From Candidatus Synoicihabitans palmerolidicus (lineage in GTDB: Bacteria > Verrucomicrobiota > Verrucomicrobiia > Opitutales > Opitutaceae), in contig JAGGDC010000008.1 of assembly GCA_020809425.1 (NCBI GenBank), positions 22,137 to 86,136 of the forward strand: a stretch of DNA of 64,000 bases, in the 5' to 3' direction. Of this stretch, positions 51,701 to 58,589 are shown one piece after another. Under the pieces are notes generated by a model. It saw only the letters and a program-made list of their open reading frames with translations, was not told the DNA's origin and did no database searches. Within the stretch, counting starts at the first letter, position 1. Each line of letters starts with the position of its first letter. The position numbers and the translations under genes are program-made.

Positions 51701-53668
51701 TCGCTCTACCGGGACCATCAAAACTTCCGCCACCCAAGCACGCACGCGCTCACGCAGTGAAGGTGTCGCAATTCCCGTCAAAGGTTTCTGGGATGTCGCC
51801 GTTGCCGTCGTCGATCCCTCTGCTTGAATCCTCGGGGTCGGCCCGGCAGTTGGCGAAAGCCGAATCGGAGCTCTCTCCTTCACGGCGGCCGCCTTGGGTA
51901 TTTCGTTCGCCTTCACCTGCCCCATGCTCCCCGCCCGATCATACCAATAAGGATCAGTCGCAAACGGATAAGTCGGGAGATGCACACGCACAGGCTGAAA
52001 TTTTTCAAAAATACTCCTCCAATCTACCACTCCTCCTCGCACCCAACTTTCGCCCCATTGGCCCGTCAACCCGCTATCGGACCGGTCTAAGTTTGCTGCT
52101 CTTCCTTTAAATATCGTCGGTCCGTCCGTTGCCTTAGACTCCCCGGTCAAAATCGCCAAACCCGAGATCAGATCACCGCTATCCCGTGCCCAAAATGCCG
52201 CGCGCTCACCCATCGCCGAGCGCCCCACCGCCAAAGTAAATCCGATGTCGACCAAGACAGACTGCCGCCCCTCACTACGCGCCCAAATCAAAAGGTCAAC
52301 TGCTCTTTGGCTCAGCGCCCGTTCCGTGCGCGCCGAGAGGACGATCCAAGCGCCCTCGGGTGATTCTGTACTCGACCGGGAAGATTTCACCGGCGCCTCT
52401 TCGACCAAACAGTGAGCGTTGGTACCGGTGAGACCGATGCCGGTAACGACGGCTCGCCGCGGGCGGCCTGCAACAGCCGACCAAGGAAATATTTCTTTAC
52501 CAATCACAAAGGGCCAAGTCCCCTCGTCGATGTCAGGATTGAGCTTCTCGAAATTTACTTGAGGCGCAAATTGCTCTCGTTGAAGTGCTCCCAACACTTT
52601 GATTAAACTCCCCATACCCGCCGCACTAAAGGCATGGCCGAGGTTGGCTTTAATCGACCCAAGTCGGCATTTAGCGCCGGCCGAGGCATGGCCGCCAAAT
52701 ACCGCGGCAAGAGCAGCTGCCTCAACTGGATCCCCTTTGGGGGTTCCGGTTCCGTGAGCCTCGACGTAATCCACCTCGGCAGGCTTGACCTCCCCTTTTG
52801 CCAGCACCTCCGTCATGAGTTCCTGTTGCGCCGCCGCATTCGGTAAAGTGATGCCCGGAGTGCGTCCGTCTTGATTGCTCCCGGTCGAACGAATCACTCC
52901 GTAGATGGCGTCACCGTCATTCACCGCGTCCTCGAGCCGTTTGAGAACCATCGCCGCCACCGCTTCCCCTGGCAAAGTGCCCTTGGCCCCAGCGTCAAAT
53001 GGTCGACATTCACCCGCGGCACTTAAAATCCCCGCCCCCTTCAATACTCGCACGCATTTCTCAGTGAGAAAAAGGTTCACTCCACCGACCAGAGCCAACT
53101 CAATTTCTCCGGCTCGCAATGCCGTACAAGCCATGTCCAACGCGACCAAGGAACTTGAGGAGGCCGTGTCCACGGACAGCGCCGGCCCACGCAAATTTAA
53201 AAAATGCGCCACTCTACCTGCCACAAAACAGCTGAAATTAGTCACCTCGTGGGCTTTGGGAGACCCGCCATGCGCATGCGTTAGCAAGTCATGATACTCG
53301 CCCAACATGGTGCCCACAAATACTCCGCCACGCTTTCCAGCCAGATCCTCTGCCGCGTAACCCGCATCCTCCACTGCCCGCCAAGCTTCCTGCAAGAAGA
53401 GCCGTTGTTGCGGATCCATTACCATCGCTTCGGCCGGAGAAATTCCGAAAAACTCCGGGTCGAAACCTTCCACATCCTGCAAAAAACCACCGACTATGCC
53501 GAGTTCAGAAGCAATCTCCGGCAGTCGACCCAAATTCCAATAGCGATCACGTGCCGACGGCCTCGGCCCGACCGCACATCGACATTCAAAAAGGTTATGC
53601 CAAAGTTCCCGGGCCGAATCAGCCGAGGGGAACCGCCCGGATAGCCCTACTACGGCAACCGTGGTCAT
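46274..53668 (-). CDS. NRPS-PKS hybrid, loading and glycine modules, first core gene (2464 aa)
   Basis: First protein of the line. Domain order (residues): KS whose active-site Cys is Ser170 (DTASSSS), His residues retained (1-425); three tandem ACPs (Ser670, Ser765, Ser866); KS (961-1381, Cys1126, with HGMAS where HGTGT is usual); ACP (GFNS, Ser1607); condensation domain (about 1650-2075, HHLIFDGHS near 1797); adenylation core with A1-A7 (about 2087-2464), stopping nine residues after YRTGD. A-domain specificity positions read D-I-L-Q-L-G-M-V-W, close to the glycine code DILQLGLIWK that I recall. The KS starts at residue 1, so there is no N-terminal docking region. The frame upstream is closed by the TGA of a 57-aa ORF, 10 codons before the start. 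A decarboxylating or non-elongating first KS followed by tandem ACPs suits a loading/beta-branching starter unit. I infer that it makes 3-methylcrotonyl-glycyl. Confidence 0.96.
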   Translation of the reverse strand: MTTVAVVGLSGRFPSADSARELWHNLFECRCAVGPRPSARDRYWNLGRLPEIASELGIVGGFLQDVEGFDPEFFGISPAEAMVMDPQQRLFLQEAWRAVEDAGYAAEDLAGKRGGVFVGTMLGEYHDLLTHAHGGSPKAHEVTNFSCFVAGRVAHFLNLRGPALSVDTASSSSLVALDMACTALRAGEIELALVGGVNLFLTEKCVRVLKGAGILSAAGECRPFDAGAKGTLPGEAVAAMVLKRLEDAVNDGDAIYGVIRSTGSNQDGRTPGITLPNAAAQQELMTEVLAKGEVKPAEVDYVEAHGTGTPKGDPVEAAALAAVFGGHASAGAKCRLGSIKANLGHAFSAAGMGSLIKVLGALQREQFAPQVNFEKLNPDIDEGTWPFVIGKEIFPWSAVAGRPRRAVVTGIGLTGTNAHCLVEEAPVKSSRSSTESPEGAWIVLSARTERALSQRAVDLLIWARSEGRQSVLVDIGFTLAVGRSAMGERAAFWARDSGDLISGLAILTGESKATDGPTIFKGRAANLDRSDSGLTGQWGESWVRGGVVDWRSIFEKFQPVRVHLPTYPFATDPYWYDRAGSMGQVKANEIPKAAAVKERAPIRLSPTAGPTPRIQAEGSTTATATSQKPLTGIATPSLRERVRAWVAEVLMVPVERVGWAAKFFELGLDSILAVELTRVINATPGFSLSAARLYDFPTVNALAAHLATLDGRAVVPLAVNPRRRAVVSTELTLATTVRELIASILFVPVERLTRAARFSELGLDSILAVELVKVINQKFAVTVPAARFYDFATVGEFVAFIVAEVESVPPLEAVPELGDSGPKSKVASGVGAGVGETVIRLIADTLLMKKSRVTPDRAFSELGLDSLLTVELAKKLSAEFGVTMTSSMLYEQVTPRRLSTFLTEITTPATSLGASITDTPVARSGPVKLQPVSGFSAIAVKSPVRPRIQTTTRAAGVDTVASFSPMAVVGYSGRFPGAQNTEAFWELLINKRSMLSEVPAERRALGDESAETGAVPARWGAFLESVDEFDAGFFNLSPAEAERMDPQHRILMQEAWHALEHAGYAPEALAGRRCGVVIGCTPSGYENGIPDQDGQNYTGNTMSVLPARIAYLLDWHGPSFVVDTACASFFSALDLACASLARGESDLMLVGAGHVTIGESLRSEVSGIGLLSATGTCRSFDEAADGWVMGEAAGAVVVKRLEDAERDGDTIHGVIRGCGVNQDGAKNGLLAPHSASQSALQRRVRETAGVKPESIDYIEVHGMASPLGDEVEVLALKDGYSSSSTTPGRCVLSTLKPNIGHAMGGAGMASLIKVLLALRKQKLPPMIAPIRLNPALGLEASPFVLNTELRDWPVGSAGRRRAAVNGQSALGVNGHVIIDEWVDNRMSDSAESGRVILVLSAATAPQLITVAERLDEALKEMDDTALADVSFTLQTGRRALTERLAFVATSVAEARANLRDFATGRSRLEMHRRRTEEVESGLAMLVEGPEGAELVAAAINAGSLDKLARLWVHGVSIDWNLLHRGRRLRRVPLPLYPFSRDRYWLQAKVNRQSPVVTPVTIGSAASETPRGNESLEDLLVGVIERLLQAPPGMVTADRELVRVGFNSLHVLRAVDRLAQLTGRTVPAKWFFEARNLSELAERIKREPPPALGPRTASASRAVAGWAGEVSDGQRALWRWQKDRPANRAFYVPFAVRWPEVPDATSLERALRVVAAEQPALRTRFVVRDDDVRVVVAAEPEVRVVRENWRGDEAALIRGLHELSNMPLGGDTEVLWRAHLIEHVTGAVLHVTFHHLIFDGHSAQLFFSRLEEVYDKLMRGEEPVVEPSSGLEAYGAAEAMYLESDTAKLDRDYWLQRFPKGFQPVFPANGDIKDSGGEMERLVIPDALVKAIAGVAAKAQVSPQGVVLTALLEVLSTELGRDRASLAVATDLRVSEGELSSIGYAVNLIPVAADRDTTGRFDQRCARVFGNLLDGLSHRRFPFRKLSLALAELTGDPARCTLDVGFYFQTWQVENHGRLVDGLIPEVHQVGEFPLVFEVVQNTGDWVLNVKFRPAVIAPTQARSLAAALVRGLRERTGADGSFSYPEGNVHDLITAQVQRSAAAPAVYFAGSTVTYAELEKKANQMARRLIVLGVDPEDLVAVALLRGVDLLVGLLAVWKAGASYVPIDPTYPPDRCEQIVSDAGCRYYLTHGRVSFRPEGVTVIDVDREKEFLAEESEDAPNVTVPPSRAAYVIFTSGSTGRPKGVRVSHRNVVHFLHSMRERPGCVVTDRVLALTTICFDIAVLELFLPLVVGASVEIVSEEVVKSGRRLREKLEGGEVTLVQATPATWKMLLAAELGPIPQVKALCGGEAWTTDLAVPLLERVGSLWNMYGPTETTVWSSVDQVRQGEPIRLGEPVGNTEFHVLDEQFQPVARGEVGELFIGGDGVALGYHGNQEFTQERFVRLPDVTTGKLYRTGDLVRHV
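48766..50790 (-). other. Module 1: KS-ACP
   Basis: The KS has its nucleophile (DTACASFF, Cys codon 50291-50293) and both histidines, but the first lies in HGMASPLGDE instead of HGTGTxLGDP, so it belongs to a divergent KS clade. The ACP serine (48848-48850) sits in GFNSLHVL rather than G(L/V)DS. No reductive domain is present, so a beta-keto product is expected, as needed for a beta-methyl branch by a trans HMGS cassette that is absent from this window. Confidence 0.8.
50950..53668 (-). other. Loading module: KS(Ser)-ACP-ACP-ACP
   Basis: The KS has TCC (Ser, 53159-53161) at the nucleophile position; the HGTGT and NLGH histidines remain, so it should not accept an acyl chain but could decarboxylate malonyl-ACP. 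The phosphopantetheine serines of the three ACPs are at 51659-51661, 51374-51376 and 51071-51073; the first two share the GLDSILAVEL motif. Tandem ACPs in trans-AT systems often mark sites of HMG-CoA-synthase-type beta-branching or raise flux. In the palmerolide model this unit and the next KS supply the 3-methylcrotonyl amide cap. Confidence 0.85.
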
Positions 53669-53698
53669 AATATTCGCGGATCTCGTGGGAAATGAGGG

Positions 53699-53872
53699 TC
53701 ATCGCCTTTTCGGTCGCGGTGCTCCCCCGATCAACGTCAACAGACCGATCAGTGGAGTCACCAACAATGAAAAGATAAAATAACCAGAAAAACCAAACAC
53801 ACGATTGCGTCCAGCGATGCCCATTAAAAGACACAACAAAACGTAGCTGAAAATCAGCGTTGCCGTAACCAT
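53699..53872 (-). CDS. Small two-helix membrane protein (57 aa)
   Basis: Hypothetical. ATG at 53870-53872, TGA at 53699-53701. The translation has two hydrophobic stretches: residues 2-20 (VTATLIFSYVLLCLLMGIA) and about 27-47 (VFGFSGYFIFSLLVTPLIGL), joined by a short basic turn (GRNR), and it ends in a basic tail (RPKRR). This predicts a helical hairpin in the inner membrane. A TGA closes the frame about 11 codons upstream, so this is the first ATG. It lies 59 bp after the DUF697-type gene and 30 bp before the first PKS gene, on the same strand and in the same frame as the PKS, so it may be co-transcribed with both. No strong ribosome site is visible. Function unknown; a transport or export role would be speculation. 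Confidence 0.6.
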   Translation of the reverse strand: MVTATLIFSYVLLCLLMGIAGRNRVFGFSGYFIFSLLVTPLIGLLTLIGGAPRPKRR

Positions 53873-53931
53873 CGGGACTTTTATTCGACCGTTGTTCGAT
53901 CAAGCAGAAGTCGGAACCGCTTCAGTCGCAC

Positions 53932-54423
53932 CTACGCACCTACCTTGTACTGATCGGTGAAGAAGCTGCGAACATTCAAAACTTTCCGGTCGAGCAATGT
54001 GCCTCCCTCTTCGAAATGCTTCACAAAGACCCGTCCGATAGCATACGTGACACCACCAGCTACCGCCGGGACCGCAATCCAAGCACCAACCGTTGCGCCC
54101 ACCCAGGGGATAAACTTGAACAGCGATCCAACCACCCCTGCCGTAATCGCTCGCGCACTAAGAGTTCCTACGAGAGCAACAACGAGATTACGGGCGAGAT
54201 GCCGCTGAAATTTAACTTCGTAAAGGGTTGAAAGTTGCTTGATCATGAGCACCTGGAACGTAACCACACCCACCAAATCAACGAAGGGTACAGGGACTAT
54301 GCCCGAGCCACCTGCACAATACATATTCTTCTTAACTATGGCATAGGCAGAGGCGATTCGATCCTCGTCCGAGGTGACAGGGATAGCTTGTTTGGCGGCA
54401 TCGCCACGAGTTGCTTTCGGCAT
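53932..54423 (-). CDS. DUF697-type (YcjF-like) membrane protein (163 aa)
   Basis: Starts MPKATRGDAAKQ. It has a charged N-terminal segment with DEDRIASAYAIVKKNMYCAGG, then PVPFVDLVGVVTFQVLMIKQLSTLY, and two hydrophobic glycine/alanine-rich segments (about residues 75-100 and 105-130) of membrane-hairpin type, ending with KHFEEGGTLLDRKVLNVRSFF. The PVPxVDLxGVxxxQxxMIxxLxxxY pattern is what I recognise from the DUF697 family, whose role is poorly defined. A longer reading frame begins 34 codons earlier, but the shorter start has a good ribosome site. It sits upstream of the 57-aa peptide and the PKS genes on the same strand. It may be a chromosomal gene flanking the cluster rather than part of the pathway. 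Confidence 0.75.
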   Translation of the reverse strand: MPKATRGDAAKQAIPVTSDEDRIASAYAIVKKNMYCAGGSGIVPVPFVDLVGVVTFQVLMIKQLSTLYEVKFQRHLARNLVVALVGTLSARAITAGVVGSLFKFIPWVGATVGAWIAVPAVAGGVTYAIGRVFVKHFEEGGTLLDRKVLNVRSFFTDQYKVGA

Positions 54424-54430
54424 GATATTT

Positions 54431-54438
54431 TCCTTTCT
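54431..54438 (-). promoter_or_regulatory. Ribosome binding site of the DUF697-type gene
   Basis: On the minus strand AGAAAGGA lies 7 bases before the ATG at 54421-54423. This decides the start in favour of the 163-aa protein over the 197-aa frame. Confidence 0.65.
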
Positions 54439-54551
54439 AACGGGTCTGAACGATGAGTCGAATAATAGAGACCTAATAGACATGCATGAACATGGGCAAG
54501 AAATACTTGAGCCTATGTTTTTCAATGAGTCGCCTCACTAATATCGAGTGG

Positions 54552-55683
54552 ATTAAGTAAGCGTAATAATTAAAATCGGGACAATGGGACGCCCCACCAA
54601 CACCACCAACACCAATCAGCATGCGCCCGGAAGAACGCGACCAGCTTGAAGAGATGATTCGGCAGCCAAAAGCGCAGGCGCGATATGTGGAGAGAGCTCG
54701 TATCGTGCTCTGGGCGGCGGAAGGGCAACGTAACAAGCAGATTGCGCAGCGGCTCGGGACGCGGGAGGCGCGGGTGAGCCGGTGGCGCACGCGCTTCGAG
54801 CGGGAAGGACTGGAGGGGTTGCACGACGCGCCCCGATTGGGCCGCCCGCCGCGCAAAGAGGGCGAGGACTTACAAGCCCGGGTGCTGGCCCCACTTGACG
54901 AACCCCGAACCCGCGCCGGAAGGATTTGCCCGCTGGAACGGAGAGTTGTTGGCCCGTGCGCTTGGCAATGCTTCAGCCGATCAGGTTTGGTCCGTGCTGC
55001 GCCATTTGGGCATCAGCCTGGAGCGCCGTCGCAGTTGGTGCGTTTCGACCGATCCGCAGTTTTCCGCCAAGGCCGTCGATGTCGTGGGACTGTACCTGGC
55101 CCCCCCCGTGCCATGCGGTGGTGCTCACTGTCGACGCAAAGCCCGGCATGCAAGCCCTGGTGCCGTCCCAGGGATACTTGCGCCTGCCCAATGCGCGGGC
55201 AATGACCGGATTCGCTCGCGACTTCAAACGTCACGACTTCAACACTTTACTCGCGGCCTTCGAGACAGCGACCGGACGAGTTATGGGCGGACATTTTCGC
55301 CGCAAGCGGCGGGACGAATTTGTCGACTTCTTGGATCGGCTGGTTGTGGCCTACCCCGCGCCAACCCTCCACCTGATCCTCGACCACCTGAACACCCGAC
55401 TGCCCGGACCACAGCACCCGTGGCGCCGACGCCATCCTCAGATCCATTTTTACTTCACCCCGACCCACTCCTTCTTGGCTCAATCAGATTGCAGTGTGGC
55501 TCTCCATCCTCACCCCCCAAGCCCTGCCCAGCGCGAGTTTCACCAGCGCCGACCAACTCACCAAAGCCATCGACTCCTTCATCGCCGCCTACAACGACCG
55601 CGCCGTTCCCTTCCGTTCCCTTCCGTTGGACCAAGGTTCGCGTCGAACCAAAAACCACCAACAAGTAATTACGCTAACTTAAT
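54552..55683 (+). mobile_element. Degenerate IS630-type element
   Basis: Near-perfect terminal inverted repeats bound the transposase remnant: TTAAGTAAGCGTAATAA at 54553-54569 and, on the opposite strand, TTAAGTTAGCGTAATTA (55666-55682), matching at 15 of 17 positions. The element is about 1.13 kb, the usual IS630 size. Its single transposase gene is destroyed by frameshifts. It lies 128 bp upstream of the DUF697-type gene. Confidence 0.75.
54621..55682 (+). pseudogene. IS630-family transposase, at least three frameshifts
   Basis: The N-terminal part reads MRPEERDQLEEMIRQ with a helix-turn-helix (NKQIAQRLGTREARVSRWRTRF). Similarity then continues in a second frame from about 54900 (FARWNGELLARALG...QVWSVLRHLGISLERRRSW), in a third from about 55110 (VVLTVDAKPGMQAL, first catalytic Asp; LHLILDHLNT, second Asp), and back in the first frame from about 55480 (SILTPQALPSASFTSADQLTKAIDSFIAAYN). 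A duplicated TTCCGTTCCC near 55610 adds further damage. No full-length product is possible without three frame changes, so the transposase is dead. Confidence 0.85.
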
Positions 55684-55965
55684 TAACTAGATACCAACTA
55701 CGCCGATACGCCGATATTCATCACGACACCGTCCGTCTATCCCACGCCAGTGAACACCCATTGCCCCTGTATAAGGATTCCGTCATGGTTGCAAATTTAC
55801 CCCCCGAATGGCGCAGGCAGTTACGAACTTTGAGGTGGACCCCGTCGGTTGGACAGGTCGGGCGGATTTATAGTTATGGTTTCTGGTTTTTCTGACCAAG
55901 CATAAAAGATAATGGAGGGGAGCAGGGGAGGAAGCGTGGCTTCCTCCCCGCTCGGATAGCCGCCG

Positions 55966-56906
55966 TCAGGCGGCGGCTTGGTCGAGTTGTGCGTGGTAGA
56001 CCTCGGATGGTGTTTGGCGGCCGTGGGCGGAGTGCGGTCGTCGGTCGTTGTAGAACAGCAAGTAGGTCTCCAAGTTGGCATGGGCCTCGACCATCGTCTC
56101 ATAGCGTTTCAGATAGACTTTCTCGTATTTGACGCTGCGCCACAGGCGTTCGACCAAGACATTGTCCAAGCACCGTCCTTTGCCGTCCATCGACAGTCGC
56201 ACGCCGGCGGCCAACAATGGCTGGGTGAACTCGGCGCTGGTAAACTGGCAGCCTTGGTCGGTGTTGAAAATCTCCGGCTTGCCGTAAATCGCCTTCGCGC
56301 GCTGCACCGCACGCAAAACGACGCATCGAGCGTGTTGGACAGTGCCCATGCGAGCACCATCCGCGAGTGCCAGTCGATCACCGCACACAGGTAAACGAAG
56401 CCACCGCACGCCGGGATGTAGGTGATATCTGTTGCCCACCCTTGATTCGACCTTTCAACCTTCAGCGTTCGCAGCAGATACGGGTAGATCTGAGGAGAGG
56501 CCGCTTTCTTCGACAGACTCGGTTTTGGATAGATCGCCGTGAGTCCCATTAATCCCATTAATCGCATCAATCGTCGCACCCGTTTACGGTTCACCACGTG
56601 TCCTTCGCGTTGCAACCAACGGGTCATTTGGCGGCTACCAAAGAACGGTGACTCGAGGTAGATCTCGTCGATCTGTTTCATCAACGCCAGGTCCGCTTCC
56701 TTCGGTGGCTTCGGGTGGTGGTAGTAGGTTGAGCGTGGCAGCTCCAACAGTTCGCACTGCCGGGCCACACTCAGCTTCGGATGCTCGGTTTCGATCATGC
56801 TGCGGCGCTCCTTACTCTCCAAATGGGCCAACTTTTTTTTGAGCCCCTCGAGCTCCATCTGCAGCTGCCCGATCCGCGCATACAGTTCCTTTTCTTTCTT
56901 TGCGAT
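55966..56906 (-). pseudogene. IS3-type transposase OrfB, frameshifted
   Basis: Contains the HTH_21-like region (PKLSVARQCELLELPRSTYYH) and the first part of the integrase core (WATDITYIPACGGFVYL, first catalytic Asp) in one frame down to about 56320. It then continues in another frame (LRAVQRAKAIYGKPEIFNTDQGCQF, second Asp; NVLVERLWRSVKYE, Glu) to the stop at 55966. A single-base change near 56306-56325 restores the D-D-E enzyme, so the inactivation looks recent. Confidence 0.85.
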
Positions 56907-57114
56907 TCCGCTCGATCTCGTCGCGCACCTGCGCCGAGGGCTTCGCGAAGACCTCCGGCAACCGCTCGGACACCTCCTTCTTCCACTGACTCACTTGCAC
57001 CGGATGCACCTCGTGACGCTGCGCGATTACGTGGATCGGCTCGATTCCCTTGAGGGCTTCGAGCCCTACTTTCGCTGTGAACTCGACACTGAAGGCACGT
57101 CGTTGCTTCGACAT
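56812..57114 (-). CDS. IS3-type transposase OrfA
   Basis: 100 aa starting MSKQRRAFSVEFTAKVGLEAL, with a helix-turn-helix of the IS3 OrfA type (IAQRHEVHPVQVSQWKKEV). AAGGAG lies 8 bases before the ATG (57112-57114). The A-rich stretch read as AAAGAAAGAAAAGG (near 56891-56906) lies where IS3 elements shift -1 into orfB. In the orfB frame the translation continues KEKELYARIGQLQMELEGLKKKL, the expected leucine-zipper and fusion region. OrfA looks intact, but the partner gene is frameshifted. Confidence 0.8.
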   Translation of the reverse strand: MSKQRRAFSVEFTAKVGLEALKGIEPIHVIAQRHEVHPVQVSQWKKEVSERLPEVFAKPSAQVRDEIERNRKERKGTVCADRAAADGARGAQKKVGPFGE

Positions 57115-57529
57115 ATTGGACTCCTTTGGGATTTAATCATCCCTCCTGTCCAACTTCATGGGTCCACCTCACTTGCCATTTTGCGGGCCGTGATTTCACA
57201 ACTTACTTACACTACAAGCTACCCCGACAAATCACGAGAGGGGCACGCCGTACCCATAAAACAAGAAAAGAAGATAATTTGTGAAAAAATTGAGCCGGCG
57301 CCTACTCCCTTCAATTACTTCCTCACAAGTCTTCATTGACCAAAGGCCCATGGGAAAATAATTTTCTTCCTCACCGAATCATCACGCGAACCCTACGGAA
57401 GGTGTAGTAAACTGTGACTAGTCATTTAACAGGTCCCATACCCCACTATTATTACTATTTATTCACCCCCAAAGGGGTGTAGGGAAATAGACCGGGCCAG
57501 CGGGAGGGAGAAAGGGTGCTCGGCCCAGG

Positions 57530-57690
57530 CGACCGAGGTAGAACCTTTCGATTGGCCAACGTTGGCGATAAGTCTCGGCGAGTACCGTGGCCGGCGCATC
57601 CCACAGATTAGTCCAACATGCCATGCGTCGTTGGTGCTCTTGATCGTAGAGGCTGACCCCACTTGGAGCTTCCCCTGCCCGCTCAATCGC
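57530..57690 (-). pseudogene. Fragment of an IS4-type transposase C-terminus
   Basis: A minus-strand frame reads ...WTNLWDAPATVLAETYRQRWPIERFY. YRQRWPIE fits the Y-(2)-R-(3)-E part of the YREK signature of IS4-group DDE transposases, and the preceding TNL...A..V...Y is typical of that region. Nothing recognisable follows on either side, so this is a relic of about 50 residues. Confidence 0.4.
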
Positions 57691-57710
57691 GACAGTGATT
57701 TCTTCGACCC

Positions 57711-58572
57711 ATGAAGCGCTTCCCTGCCATTCTGGCCGTTTCGCTGGTCGCCAACCTGCTGCTGGCCGCCGCTTGGTTATCCGCCCCTCGTCCCACCCCA
57801 TCCGCTCCACCCGCCCCGGCCACACCGTCGGTCGCGTCACCCCGCGTGTCCCCGGTCGCTCCCGTCCCGGAGTCGGCGAGCAATCCGGTGCTCGCGTGGT
57901 CCGACTGGCTCACCACCCAAGCCTCCGGTCGCTCCACCGCCGAGATCGTGGCCGGTCTGCGGGCCGCCGGTTGTCCGCTGCCCATGCGGCGCGCCATCGT
58001 CGCCGATCTGGTGGATCAGGAGTTTGCTGAACGCCGAGCCGCCATCCGCGCCTCCCACCCGCCACGGCGATACTGGGAACTCGGATTCCGCAAAGATGCC
58101 GTTCCGATGAACGCTCGCCACGACTTGGTCATCCTGGATATCGAAGCGCATGCGCGTCGCCGTGCACTCCTCGGAGAGATGCGCAGCTCCCGCTCCCTCC
58201 AAAACCGTCTGCGCGATTTTGCCCCCACCGAATCCGAATATCGCACGCTTTACCCCTTGTTTACCGCCGCTGCCAAGGCCTCGCGTGAATATTAGGCCAC
58301 CACCACGGCGACTCGCTTCATTCGGCGCGCCGGCGGAAGCCGCTCCCGTCATGGCCCGCTTGCAGATCGACACACAGGCCGCCGTGCGCGACCTCGCCCA
58401 CAACCCGCAACTCGACGAGGTCGGCCGCGCCCGCGCGCTTGCCGCACTCCAGCAAAACGCACGTGAGCGCCTGGCCTCAACGCTGACCCCCGAACAGCTC
58501 GAACGCTACGAACGCGCCTTGGGCCTTTGGATCCCGCGTCTCACCACCCCGCCGCCGCTCCCCCGCAACTGA
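57711..58572 (+). pseudogene. Exported protein of unknown function, frameshifted
   Basis: MKRFPAILAVSLVANLLLAAAWL is a clear signal peptide or N-terminal anchor, followed by a Pro/Ala-rich linker and a helical region with STAEIVAGLRAAGCPLPMRRAIVADLVDQ, RYWELGF and PTESEYRTLYPLF. The frame ends at a TAG (58293-58295), but a coding-like helical continuation follows in another frame (VMARLQIDTQAAVRDLAHNPQLDEVGRARAL...LTPEQLERYERALG) up to 58572. The next gene has the same architecture, so the pair are paralogues. Family not recognised; a periplasmic or membrane-bound location is inferred. Confidence 0.65.
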
Positions 58573-58589
58573 AGCCCCGCCTCGCCTCG

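Larger units (their letters stand above)
55831..57171 (-). mobile_element. IS3-type insertion sequence with CTT target duplication
   Basis: Begins TGAGGTGGACCC and ends with its inverted copy GGGTCCACCTCA. The inner part of the repeat also matches (GTTGGACAGG on both sides), giving imperfect terminal repeats of about 26 bp with the TG...CA ends typical of IS3 elements. It is flanked by a 3-bp direct repeat CTT (55828-55830 and 57172-57174). Length is 1341 bp with overlapping orfA and orfB on the minus strand. Confidence 0.88.
55785..57284 (+). pseudogene. Small reading frame split by the IS3 insertion
   Basis: Removing the IS3 element and one copy of its target duplication (55831-57174) joins 55785-55830 to 57175-57284 as one 51-codon frame starting MVANLPPEWRRQLRTCHFAG and ending in TGA at 57282-57284. 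AAGGA lies 8 bases before the ATG. The predicted product is small and very basic (Arg/Lys-rich C-terminus). I do not recognise it. It may be a true small gene lost to the insertion or a chance frame. Confidence 0.4.

Noticed and set aside
53619..53903. 94-aa minus-strand ORF overlapping the first PKS start
   Set aside because: The alternative frame (53699-53872) encodes a coherent two-helix membrane peptide and does not overlap the PKS gene.
54424..54551. Promoter for the DUF697 gene and the PKS operon
   Set aside because: AT-richer sequence with partial -35/-10-like words is present, but spacing (14-15 bp) and match are too poor to call.
55200..55690. Intact IS630 transposase in one of the 250-aa frames
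   Set aside because: The catalytic Asp residues and the flanking conserved segments lie in different frames; the long frames arise from high GC content.
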